The notes below the pieces were generated by a model that was given only the letters and a program-made list of their open reading frames with translations, was not told where the DNA came from and did no database searches. 64,000 bases of DNA from Novipirellula herctigrandis (GTDB taxonomy: Bacteria > Planctomycetota > Planctomycetia > Pirellulales > Pirellulaceae), in NCBI GenBank assembly GCA_007859835.1, contig SJPJ01000001.1, forward strand, positions 8,446,464 through 8,510,463. Direction: 5' to 3'. A program made the translations under genes and the position numbers. Every line of letters starts with the position of its first letter. The first letter of the stretch is position 1. Below, in pieces: positions 53,715 to 63,229 of the stretch.

Positions 53715-54989
53715 ATGTTAGAAATTATTCAACAGTCGCAAGCAACTCTACGCGATTGGCTTCGTTTGCCCGACAACTTCGCAGCAATCATCGTTCCAAT
53801 CGCCAACGTCGCCGTGGTGCTCATCTTCGCGGTCATCATCGATCGGGTGGCCCGATGGTGCATCCGCTCATTGGTGCCTTGGATAGTCAGCCATTTCAAG
53901 TCAGAAAAACCAACGATTTGGCTGACTGCATTGCGGGAACGTCTGGTTGCAAGTCGTAGTGCTCACATTCTAGCAGTATCGGTCGTTTACTGGCTGGTCC
54001 CGCTCGCGTTGGACGGATTCCCAGAAACGTTGACGCTTGTCCGCAACTTGATCGAAGGATACATGATCATCATTGTGGTGATAGCCATCAACTCGCTGAT
54101 TCGAGCTAGCGGTGATGTGTTGGTCAACGATGATTTGCCAACCGGCGTTTCACTACGCTTCGCCACTCAAGGTGTTCAGATTGTCATTGCAGTCGTTGGT
54201 GCGATCCTGGTTGCTTCGGTCGTATTTGACACTTCGGTGACCGTTCTGCTGAGCGGTATGGCTGGCATGACTGCGGTTTTATTGCTGGTCTTTAAGGACA
54301 CGATTTTGGGTTTCGTCGCTGGCATTCAATTGGCCAGCAACGACATGCTCCGCATTGACGATTGGATCGAGATTCCCCAATACGGTGCCGACGGTGTTGT
54401 GACGGACATCGGCTTGACGACCGTCAAGATTCAAAATTTCGACAAAACATTCTCGACCATCCCCTCCTATGCGTTGGTCAGCGAGAGCTTTCGCAATTGG
54501 CGAGGCATGAAGGAATCCGGTGCGCGTCGAATTCTACGTTCTGTATCGATCGACATGAATGGGATCGGGTTTCTGACGGAGGAGCAATTTCACCGACTTC
54601 GTAATATCGCGCTGTTAGAACGCTACCTCGACGACAAACGCGACGCGATTGAAAAATACAACTTGCAGTTCACTGACGCACAACTCTGCTCGCCCAACAT
54701 CCGCCGACTGACAAACATTGGGACTCTACGAGCTTACCTCGAAAGGTATCTCAAACAGCACCCAGATCTTCGCGATGATATGTCTGTGATCGTTCAGCAC
54801 CAGCAATCGAGTGCCGAAGGATTGCCGATTCAGATCGTTGCATTCTGCAGAAAACAAGATGCCTGCGATTACGAGCGAGTCCAGGCCGAGATCTTTGATC
54901 ACATCATCGCCATCTTACCTGAATTTGGACTGACCGCTTTTCAGGGACCAACCGACGAACTTAAAAAACATATGCCTATCGATCGTTGA
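53715..54989 (+). CDS. Mechanosensitive ion channel, MscS family (YbdG-like)
   Basis: A 424-residue integral membrane channel that opens under membrane tension to release solutes on osmotic downshock. Several helices are visible: AAIIVPIANVAVVLIFAVII, HILAVSVVYWLVPLALDG, GYMIIIVVIAINSLIRAS, VQIVIAVVGAILVASVVFDT and VTVLLSGMAGMTAVLLLVFK. The last is the pore-lining helix. The beta domain follows (DDWIEIPQYGADGVVTDIGL then TVKIQNFDKTFSTIPSYALV). The C-terminal region has the insertion typical of the larger E. coli YbdG/MscM branch. It lies 90 bases downstream of the UbiB-type gene on the same strand. Confidence 0.92.
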   Translation: MLEIIQQSQATLRDWLRLPDNFAAIIVPIANVAVVLIFAVIIDRVARWCIRSLVPWIVSHFKSEKPTIWLTALRERLVASRSAHILAVSVVYWLVPLALDGFPETLTLVRNLIEGYMIIIVVIAINSLIRASGDVLVNDDLPTGVSLRFATQGVQIVIAVVGAILVASVVFDTSVTVLLSGMAGMTAVLLLVFKDTILGFVAGIQLASNDMLRIDDWIEIPQYGADGVVTDIGLTTVKIQNFDKTFSTIPSYALVSESFRNWRGMKESGARRILRSVSIDMNGIGFLTEEQFHRLRNIALLERYLDDKRDAIEKYNLQFTDAQLCSPNIRRLTNIGTLRAYLERYLKQHPDLRDDMSVIVQHQQSSAEGLPIQIVAFCRKQDACDYERVQAEIFDHIIAILPEFGLTAFQGPTDELKKHMPIDR

Positions 54990-55183
54990 GAAACCGACGC
55001 GCCCCACGGGATACCGATGTCTGTTAGCGAGATCGCCCACCCGTCGTTAGAAGCCAGTATACTTGGCCCTAACAAGATTTGCTTTGGCGACTTGTCCTCG
55101 AACGAACAGCGACGGAGTCCATTGCCGAAGAAGTCGATTGAATACATTGACTATATTTCCTAATAATCCTGTTGAAACCGTAG

Positions 55184-56635
55184 ATGATTAACAAACACCT
55201 TAAATCGCTTCTCAACATGCCAGCGTTTCTGCTGGTCGTCGCGACAACGTCGTTTAACGTTTCTCCGATTGCCCATGCCGAACCAAGGAAACGCAACGTC
55301 CTACTAATCTGCGTTGATGACTTACGACCAGAACTGGCCTGCTATGGAGCTTCCTATATCCACTCACCGAACATTGATCAGTTGGCGTCGAAAGGCAGGG
55401 TTTTTCGCCATCACTATGTTCAAGCACCGACCTGTGGTGCATCTCGATTCACGTTGTTGACTGGACGCTATGGCGGTGCAAGCAACAATGCATTGTTTCA
55501 GCGGTCAGCGATAATGGCGTCCGATCCGCAGTCCATTACGCCAAGCATGCCGGCATGGTTTCGCCAAAGCGGTTACAGGACCGTTTCGGTTGGAAAGGTC
55601 TCGCATCATCCGGGCGGAAGGGGCGGAAAGGATTGGGACGACGATGACAACCTCGAAATGCCCAATGCGTGGGATCGTCATTTGTTACCCGCTGGTCCCT
55701 GGCAACACCCACGAGGTTGGATGCATGGTTTGGCAAATGGCGAGATTCGTGTGAACGCCGCTGACATGGATCTGTTTCAGTCGTGTGAAGGTTCCGATTC
55801 GATTTATCCAGACGGAATTTCAGTCGACGAGGCTCTTCGTCAAATGGATCAACTTTCGTCCGTGCACGACAAACCTTTCTTTCTTGCCGTTGGAATTCTT
55901 CGTCCGCACCTGCCGTTCGGTGCGCCGGCGAAGTACTTAGAACTTTACGCCGACGCCGAACTGCCTCCGACAGCTCATCCCATTAAGCCCGAAGGGAAAA
56001 CAACGTGGCATGGTTCGGGCGAGTTTATGAAATACAATCGCTGGAACCGCAACCCAAACACGGACGCGGATTTCGCACTGCAAGTGCGCAAACACTACGC
56101 GGCTTGTGTTAGCTACGCCGATGCTCAAGTCGGGCGTTTGATCGAGCGATTGCACAACACGGGCGAGTTCGAGAACACCATCGTGGTTCTTTGGGGTGAT
56201 CATGGTTGGCACCTCGGCGAGCACGCCATATGGGGCAAGCACGCGTTGTTCGAAGAATCGCTGCACTCGCCACTGATTGTGTCTTACCCCGGCATCAACC
56301 GACCTGGCGACTCGACGAATTCAATTGTTGAAACCTTGGACCTGTTTCCCACCCTATGCGATTTGACCGGGATTCCCAAACCCACATTTGTGGACGGAAT
56401 CTCATTGCGTTCCTTACTGGACAATCCCGAATCGTCAGGACATCCTGCGATTGCTTACCGCGCAAATGCAAAGACCATTCGTACGAACGCACACCGTTTG
56501 ATTCTTCACAAGGACGGATACGCCGAGCTATACGACCACACGTCCGAGGCCAAGGAAACAAAGAACATTGCCGATACAAACGCAGCCATCGTGAAGCAAC
56601 TTACTGAGCAGCTACAATCTCGACTGGGGAATTGA
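55184..56635 (+). CDS. Sulfatase (S1 family), iduronate-2-sulfatase-like
   Basis: A 483-residue exported sulfatase with a signal peptide ([20 protein letters not shown]...HA). Metal ligands are in [17 protein letters not shown] (D45, D46). The formylglycine motif is Cys84-Gly-Ala-Ser-Arg88 in [15 protein letters not shown], with Ala in place of the usual Pro at the third position. [11 protein letters not shown] and [20 protein letters not shown] are the signature of the iduronate-sulfatase-like subgroup. Length is normal. It is the only plus-strand sulfatase in the window and converges with the ThuA-GH29 fusion gene, 88 bases away. Confidence 0.94.
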   Translation: MINKHLKSLLNMPAFLLVVATTSFNVSPIAHAEPRKRNVLLICVDDLRPELACYGASYIHSPNIDQLASKGRVFRHHYVQAPTCGASRFTLLTGRYGGASNNALFQRSAIMASDPQSITPSMPAWFRQSGYRTVSVGKVSHHPGGRGGKDWDDDDNLEMPNAWDRHLLPAGPWQHPRGWMHGLANGEIRVNAADMDLFQSCEGSDSIYPDGISVDEALRQMDQLSSVHDKPFFLAVGILRPHLPFGAPAKYLELYADAELPPTAHPIKPEGKTTWHGSGEFMKYNRWNRNPNTDADFALQVRKHYAACVSYADAQVGRLIERLHNTGEFENTIVVLWGDHGWHLGEHAIWGKHALFEESLHSPLIVSYPGINRPGDSTNSIVETLDLFPTLCDLTGIPKPTFVDGISLRSLLDNPESSGHPAIAYRANAKTIRTNAHRLILHKDGYAELYDHTSEAKETKNIADTNAAIVKQLTEQLQSRLGN

Positions 56636-56723
56636 AGCCCAAACATGCACCTTCAAAGTGGTTGGCAATTGCCAACCAGGCTACGAAATCACCGGCAACC
56701 GCATGCCCGAAGCTTGTAAGCAG

Positions 56724-59201
56724 TTACCTCTTAGGTAGATGAATCTTGAAACAGTATGCGAAGTCACAAGGCTTTTCTTCAGGGAAGAAGACCCGCAACC
56801 CGTCCGGGTGCGGTTCCCACTGAATCTCTCCGTCGTGCCCAAGCATCTCGACCGATTCGATTTTGCCGATTCGGTAGTTTCCAGGCGAAAGTAACGCCAT
56901 TTCCACATACGGTTGATTCTTGCCCGGCCAATCAAGCACGAATGCGTAGAGGTATTCACCCTTGGTGGTGTAGCGAATGTCTTTCGATTTGAACGGTGAC
57001 TTGACGACGAAGTGCGGTATTTCATTTGTATGTCCCTCGCCAAACTCGTGCCACGGGCGAGTTCCATAGATGCCTTCACCATTTACTGCCAGCCACTTAC
57101 CCATATCCTTGAGAATACCGGTTGCTGTTTCATCCAACGTACCATCGGCGCGAATTGGAATGTTTAACAGCAGATTGCCGTTCTTGCTGACAATGTCGAT
57201 CAGCTTATCGGTCTGCAAATCCGCAGTCGTATACGGCTTATCTTTGTTGTAGCCCCACGAACCGATCGAATCATCCGTCTGCCATGGTTCGTCGAGGATG
57301 TAACTGGCTTTCCCACGTTCGTAGTCGAGCGTTGCGATCCCCGGCGCATACAATCCTTGCCACGGACGTGCCTTGATACACATCACTGCATCTGGATTGT
57401 TGTTGTACAAATGTGTGATCACTTGCAAACCTGTCTTACCAGCATCCGCACCACGAAAGGGAACGGAACAATCAAAGTACAAGTGATCGGGCTGGTAGTC
57501 GTCGATGAGTTGCTTCACGCGACGAGCCCAAGCATCCCGCCATGCCTTTGGGGGATTGAGCGCAGCACGCGGATGCGTATCACCATGCTTCGGCGGATAG
57601 AGCCCCTTGCCTTGGGGACTCGCACCATCGTATGGCACACCTTTCATAGGACCCGCGATATCGGATTGGTTGGCCACGTTCAACCAACTGTAACTGCGAC
57701 TCAGATGTGTGGTAACGCCGAATCGCAAACCCGCTTTCTCGGTCGCGGTTTTCCACATACCAATCAAATCCTTCTTTGGGCCCATATTCACCGCGTTCCA
57801 ACGATGATGTTTTGAATCCCAAAGATCAAAGTTGTCGTGGTGCACCGCGCAAGGGGTGAAATACTTGGCCCCCGCCTGTTTGAACAACGCTAGCAGCGCG
57901 TCGGGATCAAAGTTCTCTGCCTTCCACATCGGAATGAAGTCTTTGTAGCCAAACTCCGACGGATGCCCATACGTTTCGACGTGATACTTGTAGTCCTCAC
58001 TTCCTTCCTCGTAGAGTTTTCTCGCGTACCATTCACCTCGCTCGACGACGGAATAGGCTCCCCAATGTAGATAGATTCCAAACTTTGCATCGCGGAACCA
58101 CTCGGGGCATTCGTAGCGGCGAAGAGAATCTACATTCGCATTGAATTTCCGCTTTGCGGTTCTTGACGCAGGCAATACGATCCGTTTTTCCGTAGACATG
58201 ATAGGGCTATTCAAGTCCGCAAGGTCTGTCGGTTTGATGCCTCGCCGGTATCCATCAAACTGAAACGTCGACGGTTGATAGGCACCAACGAAATCCGCAC
58301 TCAAATCAGATGTAATTTGATCCTCTAATCCACAACCCCAAAAGCAAGCGTTGATGATCATGCGACGGAAATCAAGGTCAAGAATGTCTTCCGATGCTCC
58401 GTGGGTCGTCGCGAAAACACGTCCCTTGCTGCTGTCCTTTCCGTCATAGTTACGAATCCAAACACCCGGGCAGGGTAACTTGCCTTCGGCGACGTCGGAA
58501 TCGGGACTCATGCCGTTAAGCGGCTGTGCCATCGCCAATACCTTGCAATCGTCCATCGGCTCGGTCCAATATCCGCCCGACTGAGCCCAAGGTTTAGTGA
58601 CACCGCGAAGAATCGGATGCGACTTTGATTCCTCCGGAATGTCCAATCGCGTACACATCACGTGGTTTTTCCCGTAGTGCCCCGACCAGCTTTCCCCGAG
58701 CACTTGACGACCGAACCCGCGTTCATAGTCAGCACCCTTGTGAACATAGTCATATTGGGAAAACGCAGAATCCGCTGGAATCTTGAAAGCATGCGTTGCG
58801 GTACGCAATCCGATGACGGGACCAGCACGATCAAGATAATCGACAATTGGCTGCATCTGGTTGGCGGGGAGGTTCTTGAATCGCAAAAAAACAACCGCCA
58901 GATCAGCCGACCCGAGCGTTTCGGTGCCAGGCAGATTGTCTGCCGTGGGGTCAATTTCGCCACTTTCCGGATCGACTGTAAACAGCACCGTGCATTTGAA
59001 TCCGTGGTGAGCCGACAAGATTCGAGCCAATGCAGGCAGCGTCTCTTCGGATCGGTATTCATGGTCGCCAGCCAGAAAAACAATATGTTTGCCAACCCCG
59101 GGACCACTCCTGCCTTCGTAGACCAATGATTCCGAATGTGCTGTGATGCCTACGCTAATGGTCGCTATTAGTGCGAGGAGAAAACGCAAATTCATGGACA
59201 T
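56724..59201 (-). CDS. ThuA-like domain fused to GH29 alpha-L-fucosidase
   Basis: An 825-residue exported fusion. The start could be 59201 or the ATG two codons on; the signal peptide is MNLRFLLALIATISVGITAHS. Residues about 38-295 match the ThuA / trehalose-utilisation class I glutamine-amidotransferase-like fold (IVFLAGDHEYRSEETLPALA, VVFLRFKNLP, RVFATTHGASEDILDLDFRR with NACFWGCG). Residues about 355-690 are GH29: KFGIYLHWGAYSVVERGEW, FTPCAVHHDNFDLWDSKHHR, nucleophile Asp577 in DHLYFDCSVPF, and GNLLLNIPIRADGTLDE. After Asp577 comes Cys rather than the usual Gly. A beta-sandwich ends the protein. The ThuA domain may process a sugar or bind the substrate; its exact role is inference. Confidence 0.88.
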   Translation of the reverse strand: MSMNLRFLLALIATISVGITAHSESLVYEGRSGPGVGKHIVFLAGDHEYRSEETLPALARILSAHHGFKCTVLFTVDPESGEIDPTADNLPGTETLGSADLAVVFLRFKNLPANQMQPIVDYLDRAGPVIGLRTATHAFKIPADSAFSQYDYVHKGADYERGFGRQVLGESWSGHYGKNHVMCTRLDIPEESKSHPILRGVTKPWAQSGGYWTEPMDDCKVLAMAQPLNGMSPDSDVAEGKLPCPGVWIRNYDGKDSSKGRVFATTHGASEDILDLDFRRMIINACFWGCGLEDQITSDLSADFVGAYQPSTFQFDGYRRGIKPTDLADLNSPIMSTEKRIVLPASRTAKRKFNANVDSLRRYECPEWFRDAKFGIYLHWGAYSVVERGEWYARKLYEEGSEDYKYHVETYGHPSEFGYKDFIPMWKAENFDPDALLALFKQAGAKYFTPCAVHHDNFDLWDSKHHRWNAVNMGPKKDLIGMWKTATEKAGLRFGVTTHLSRSYSWLNVANQSDIAGPMKGVPYDGASPQGKGLYPPKHGDTHPRAALNPPKAWRDAWARRVKQLIDDYQPDHLYFDCSVPFRGADAGKTGLQVITHLYNNNPDAVMCIKARPWQGLYAPGIATLDYERGKASYILDEPWQTDDSIGSWGYNKDKPYTTADLQTDKLIDIVSKNGNLLLNIPIRADGTLDETATGILKDMGKWLAVNGEGIYGTRPWHEFGEGHTNEIPHFVVKSPFKSKDIRYTTKGEYLYAFVLDWPGKNQPYVEMALLSPGNYRIGKIESVEMLGHDGEIQWEPHPDGLRVFFPEEKPCDFAYCFKIHLPKR

Positions 59202-59507
59202 TCCACTTTCATTCAGGGCAAAAGGTTAATCAGTTTTGGCAAATTTATCGTTGGCAAACAAAAGACAACCGGTATCTCGGTTTCCCGCGTTGCGATTGCC
59301 GTGTCCGTCTGAAAACGAATGTAATTGTCGCGTGCGCAGCCGTCTACCGACATCAGATCAAATCAGGCATCAAAACTTTTGGGAATCGTCCCTGCCAGCT
59401 GAAACGGTGTCAAAACCTTATCTTGATCCCTCGCAGAGGAACTCCACGAATCCGACAGGGAAAGCAAACAGGCATCCGACAAGCGACTTCTCTGCCTACG
59501 AAGCAAG
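59202..59507. other. Intergenic, no gene supported
   Basis: A 306-base gap upstream of the fusion gene and downstream of the PEP-CTERM remnant. No domain or clear motif was seen. Confidence 0.4.
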
Positions 59508-59939
59508 CTATCGTACGATGAGCTTTCTTCTTCGCAGTAGCGGGAAAAGTCTGCCCATCAAGATCGCTAAAATTGATGATGGTTCCGGCACACTCGATAC
59601 CGATAGCAAGGATGAGGCATGCGTATCGAGATAAACATTGCCCACAATCGGTCTCGATGAAACGATGGATCCGTGCATATCACTGACGTTCATCGTTACG
59701 CCGCCAAATAGAGTAAAGATCGTCCCAAAAAATTCGTTTGTGAAACCCGAGTTAATGAGTACATCGGAGTGAGATTCGAAAAGCACCTGCTCGGCCAAAC
59801 CAACTGCCAACCCCGCATCCTCTTCTCCCACGTCCACACCGTTGACGGCAAATTGTAACCCCGTTCCAAAATCCGCATCCTGTTCAACGAAGACCCGCAG
59901 CGGATCACCATTTAATGCCAACGAGATTGCTGTCTCTTA
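59508..59939 (-). pseudogene. PEP-CTERM protein remnant, N-terminus missing
   Basis: The C-terminal ~140 residues of an exported protein with a PEP-CTERM sorting tail: SVPEPSSILAILMGRLFPLL followed by RRRK at the end. That tail is cut by exosortase in bacteria with the system. The frame opens just after an in-frame TAA at about 59939. Its first candidate start is a TTG at 59921, and there is no signal peptide, so the 5' part of the gene is lost or frameshifted. The remaining sequence has the beta-rich look of such proteins (TNEFFGTIFTLFGGVTMNVS). If a genuine start exists it is very atypical. No exosortase gene is in the window. Confidence 0.55.
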
Positions 59940-60172
59940 GTCAATTTGTCGCAGGTCGCATTCTTGATCTGCATGGAACACCATACTAACCTTCACAACA
60001 ACCACACGGCGCAAAAGAGCGATGGCTCTTCGAGTAAGCAATCTCTGTCTCTTCGGTTTGTGCAAAATTGGACGGGTGCCCTGCATTTCACCGGTGGACG
60101 TGTTGTGACTACCCGAAGGCAAAAGGAACGTGCCAGTGACAATTTGACTCATCCTGGGCATTTGCGTTCCAA

Positions 60173-61279
60173 TCACTCGCGTTCGGAACCAGCGGACGTT
60201 TGGACGGGGATTTGAACGTTAAAGGACTGCAAAACTCCTTGGTCGTCGAGAGTATCGGCCGCGCACAACAAGACAACCGGTTTGCCATCTTCGATAAAGA
60301 GTTGCGGACGTTCCAGGTGTTTCAGTTTCTGGACTTGTCCATTTTCCCATTTGATTTGCAAAGTGGAAACGAGCGGACTGTTTGCCAAACTCCACTCCAA
60401 TCCATCGGTCGAATCAAATAGGACGAGCGATTGACCCGCGTCGGTGAAGGCACCTCGCATGTCTTTTACGATGGCGCGATATTTTCCATCCTGATACCAA
60501 ATGAAGGGATCTTCGGCGGGGAATTCAAATCCTGGCGCCTGAAACACAGCCTCATCGTGCTTCTTGAACGGGCCGATAGGACTATCCGAAGTTGCGACAC
60601 AGTGGACTACCGGACCGCCCCAAATTCCTGGTTTCTTTTTGCCCACCGCTTTGTAAACCATTAGATAGCCACCATCAGGCCGTTGAACAACCGATGGATT
60701 GCTTGTCATCAACGCATCCAACGACTCGACGTCCGGATTGACATTGATCAACGGTTGATCAAAACGTATCCACGGCCCATTCGGATTGTCCGCAACAGCA
60801 ACACCAATGCGTTGGTTATTTCGATGCACAGGATTGAGCTTCACTTTACCCGGGGCTCCAGTCACGACGCCATCACCTGTATTGCCCATGTAGTAAAGGT
60901 AATACTTGTCTGCAAACCGGTGTACCGTTGGGTTGTGAGTACAGAGTCCGTCCCAAAATTCGGCGCCACGTGGCGGCAACGCGACATCCTGAAACCGGAA
61001 CGGACCAAACGGACTTTCGGAAACCGCATGGGCGATCTCCGAATGAGTCACCCAGGCCCAACCGAGTTTTTTTTCCCAGCGAGAATAGTACATGTGATAC
61101 ATACCATCGCCGCCTTTTACCAACGAACCTCCCCAAATGCTATGAGTATCGCTTGAGAACTTGGCCGACAGCGGGGCTTTGCCAATCTGCAAATGAAAAC
61201 CAGAGTGGTTATCTTGCGCGACGCAAGGAACTTGCATGAAGAGAACAAAGGCAACCACAGGTAGAGTTTTGTCAGTCAA
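60173..61279 (-). CDS. Five-bladed beta-propeller glycoside hydrolase, GH43/GH117-like
   Basis: A 368-residue exported protein. It starts at a TTG (61279), supported by AAGGAA five bases upstream and a signal peptide (LPVVAFVLFMQVPCVAQD). The fold cues are Asp-rich blade repeats: DTHSIWGGSLVKGGDGMYHM then YYSRW, EFWDGLCTHNPTVHRFADKY then YLYYMGNTGDG, DALMTSNPSVVQRPDGGYLM, and FEFPAEDPFIWYQDGKYRAI. AEDPFIW is the family's third acidic region. GH43/GH117 enzymes release arabinose, xylose or anhydro-galactose units; here a sugar from a sulfated polysaccharide is likely. It is in the minus-strand run downstream of a sulfatase, 262 bases away. Confidence 0.75.
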   Translation of the reverse strand: MTDKTLPVVAFVLFMQVPCVAQDNHSGFHLQIGKAPLSAKFSSDTHSIWGGSLVKGGDGMYHMYYSRWEKKLGWAWVTHSEIAHAVSESPFGPFRFQDVALPPRGAEFWDGLCTHNPTVHRFADKYYLYYMGNTGDGVVTGAPGKVKLNPVHRNNQRIGVAVADNPNGPWIRFDQPLINVNPDVESLDALMTSNPSVVQRPDGGYLMVYKAVGKKKPGIWGGPVVHCVATSDSPIGPFKKHDEAVFQAPGFEFPAEDPFIWYQDGKYRAIVKDMRGAFTDAGQSLVLFDSTDGLEWSLANSPLVSTLQIKWENGQVQKLKHLERPQLFIEDGKPVVLLCAADTLDDQGVLQSFNVQIPVQTSAGSERE

Positions 61280-61369
61280 CGTATTTCCTTAGCGTAGAGA
61301 ATGATTGAAAAATGGATTTATTGGGATTCATTCGGTTCCGTTTAGGGTCGGTTTCTGGCAGGCGATTTT

Positions 61370-61405
61370 GCCAGAGTTTGCAATATTGCCAGAGTTCGCA
61401 AAGGA
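61370..61405. repeat. Short imperfect direct repeat
   Basis: Two copies of GCCAGAGTTTGCAA / GCCAGAGTTCGCAA lie 18 bases apart in the gap upstream of the propeller hydrolase. One mismatch. It could be a binding site pair or chance. Confidence 0.5.
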
Positions 61406-61541
61406 ATCTCCGTTAAACTCATCGCTGTTCCCTTCGTTCAAACAAGACATAGGAGCCACCTGTGTCGAGAGTGAATCGCCGTTGTTATGTGGGGCACACG
61501 GACATTGCGAACGCGGTGACCGACGCGCAATCACCTTGGTG

Positions 61542-62987
61542 TTATTGCGACTTGAGTCCAAGTTTTTTCTCCCACCATTGCAAATAGGTTTCGGGAGAGA
61601 CATTGGGTTCCAAACCACGCTTTTTCATGCTGTCCCGATACCACTGCTCGCTCGACTGGATCATTGTTTGCAGATTTTCTTCAGTGACGTCTCCCCTGTC
61701 TCCCGTCTCATCCATCCATTGATCGAGTTCCGTTCGCAATCCAGAAAGTGTCGATGCATATTCGGGATGATTGGCAAGGTTATTCAATTCTTCGGGATCG
61801 GTGACCATGTCATACAACTCTTCCGCGGGCCGCTTGTCAGCCCAGAAGATAGACGGAGCGTCGCCCAATTCGCCGCGTTGCTTCAAAACGCGTGCTACTG
61901 TCATGCCGGGATATTGAAGTTCCTTGTAGCCACTGTGCTGAGCATAGGGACGATCCGGATAGAAGTTGCGGATGTACTTAAACCGCTTGGTGCGAACGCA
62001 ACGAATTCGATCGAGCGTACTGCCGCAACGGTCTCGCGCGGCGAAAATGGCTTCACGCCCCTTGAAATCCTTTGCAAATATATTCTGACCATCCATATAT
62101 GCCGGCACCTCCATGCCGGCTGCGCCAAGTGTTGTCGCCGCAACATCAATCAGACTGACCATCTCGTCACGGATTTCGCCCGACCTCACATGTCCTGGCC
62201 AACGAACAATAAGAGGCACATGGACGCCACCGTCGAAAAGCCACTGCTTGCCCCGGTAATGTGGCCTGCCATGATCGCCGAAGAAAATCACAACGGTGTT
62301 GTCAAGCAATTCTTTCTCACGAAGCCGATCCATTACCTTGCCAACTTTTGAATCAAGCACCTCAATCGTTTCGAGATAGTTCGCCCAATCAGCACGAATG
62401 ACGGGATGATCAGGATAGTATGAGGGAATTTCGACGTCATCGGCGCGATGGATGTCTTTTGCTTGAACGAAGGGGCGATGCGGTTCATGAATCTGCACCT
62501 GAGCAAAGAACGGTTGGCCCTCTTTTCTCGCTGACCAATTTGGCGCATCAAACAACTCACCGTCGAAAGAAAAATTGTAATCGACTTTGCCAGCCTTGTT
62601 CATTGCCGAATTCGAGTTGCAGACGAAGTAACCAGCACGGCGCAGCAGTTCGGTAATCGGCTCGACAGGATCCGGCAATGGCTTCGGATACACTGTACGG
62701 TGTTGATGAGAACTCGTGCTCGTTTGATAGACGCCGGTGATGAATGCAGATCGACTCGCTGAACACACCGGCGAGGTCGAAAATGCAAAATCGTATCGTG
62801 TTCCCTGTTCGGCGAGTCGGTCGATGTTTGGCGTTTGGATCCCTTCGTATCCATAGCACGAAAGGTCCGGACTCAAATCGTCCGCAATGATCCAAAGAAC
62901 ATTCAGTTTCTCGTCGGCGTGGGTCATTGATGCGGAAAACAGCAGCATGCCCAACAATAGAAGCCACCTTGAGAGTTGACGGTTCAT
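61542..62987 (-). CDS. Sulfatase (S1 family), heparan-N-sulfatase-like
   Basis: A 481-residue exported sulfatase with a signal peptide (LSRWLLLLGMLLFSASMTHA). Metal ligands are in VLWIIADDLSPDLSCYG (D36, D37). The formylglycine motif is Cys75-Ser-Ala-Ser-Arg79 in SPVCSASRSAFITGV, with Ala at the third position. The histidine-rich SSHQHRT stretch follows the motif, as in the N-sulfatase-like branch. The second metal site is VVIFFGDHGRPHYRGKQW. Length is normal. It lies between the right-edge sulfatase and the propeller hydrolase on the same strand, with separate promoters likely given 240- to 260-base gaps. Confidence 0.94.
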   Translation of the reverse strand: MNRQLSRWLLLLGMLLFSASMTHADEKLNVLWIIADDLSPDLSCYGYEGIQTPNIDRLAEQGTRYDFAFSTSPVCSASRSAFITGVYQTSTSSHQHRTVYPKPLPDPVEPITELLRRAGYFVCNSNSAMNKAGKVDYNFSFDGELFDAPNWSARKEGQPFFAQVQIHEPHRPFVQAKDIHRADDVEIPSYYPDHPVIRADWANYLETIEVLDSKVGKVMDRLREKELLDNTVVIFFGDHGRPHYRGKQWLFDGGVHVPLIVRWPGHVRSGEIRDEMVSLIDVAATTLGAAGMEVPAYMDGQNIFAKDFKGREAIFAARDRCGSTLDRIRCVRTKRFKYIRNFYPDRPYAQHSGYKELQYPGMTVARVLKQRGELGDAPSIFWADKRPAEELYDMVTDPEELNNLANHPEYASTLSGLRTELDQWMDETGDRGDVTEENLQTMIQSSEQWYRDSMKKRGLEPNVSPETYLQWWEKKLGLKSQ

Positions 62988-63229
62988 TGTTGCGTATCCT
63001 TATGTGGGGAAATGGTACATTGTCGCCATCGACGCACAAACGGCAAGATCACATCAATTCTTTCGAGTCACGCATTGGCGCGATCGTGTAATCCGCGTCG
63101 GCATCGATATCGTTCCTTGGCTATGTAAAGTGGACGTCTCGAAACTTGGCGCGATGCATTGACATTGGGGCTCTTTTCGAACACAGGGACTTCGTAGACG
63201 GTCGCATTTCGCACGCATTTTGCAGCTCA

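Noticed and set aside
60200..62351. Several long plus-strand frames antisense to the propeller hydrolase and sulfatase
   Set aside because: They are shadows of minus-strand genes with strong family motifs.
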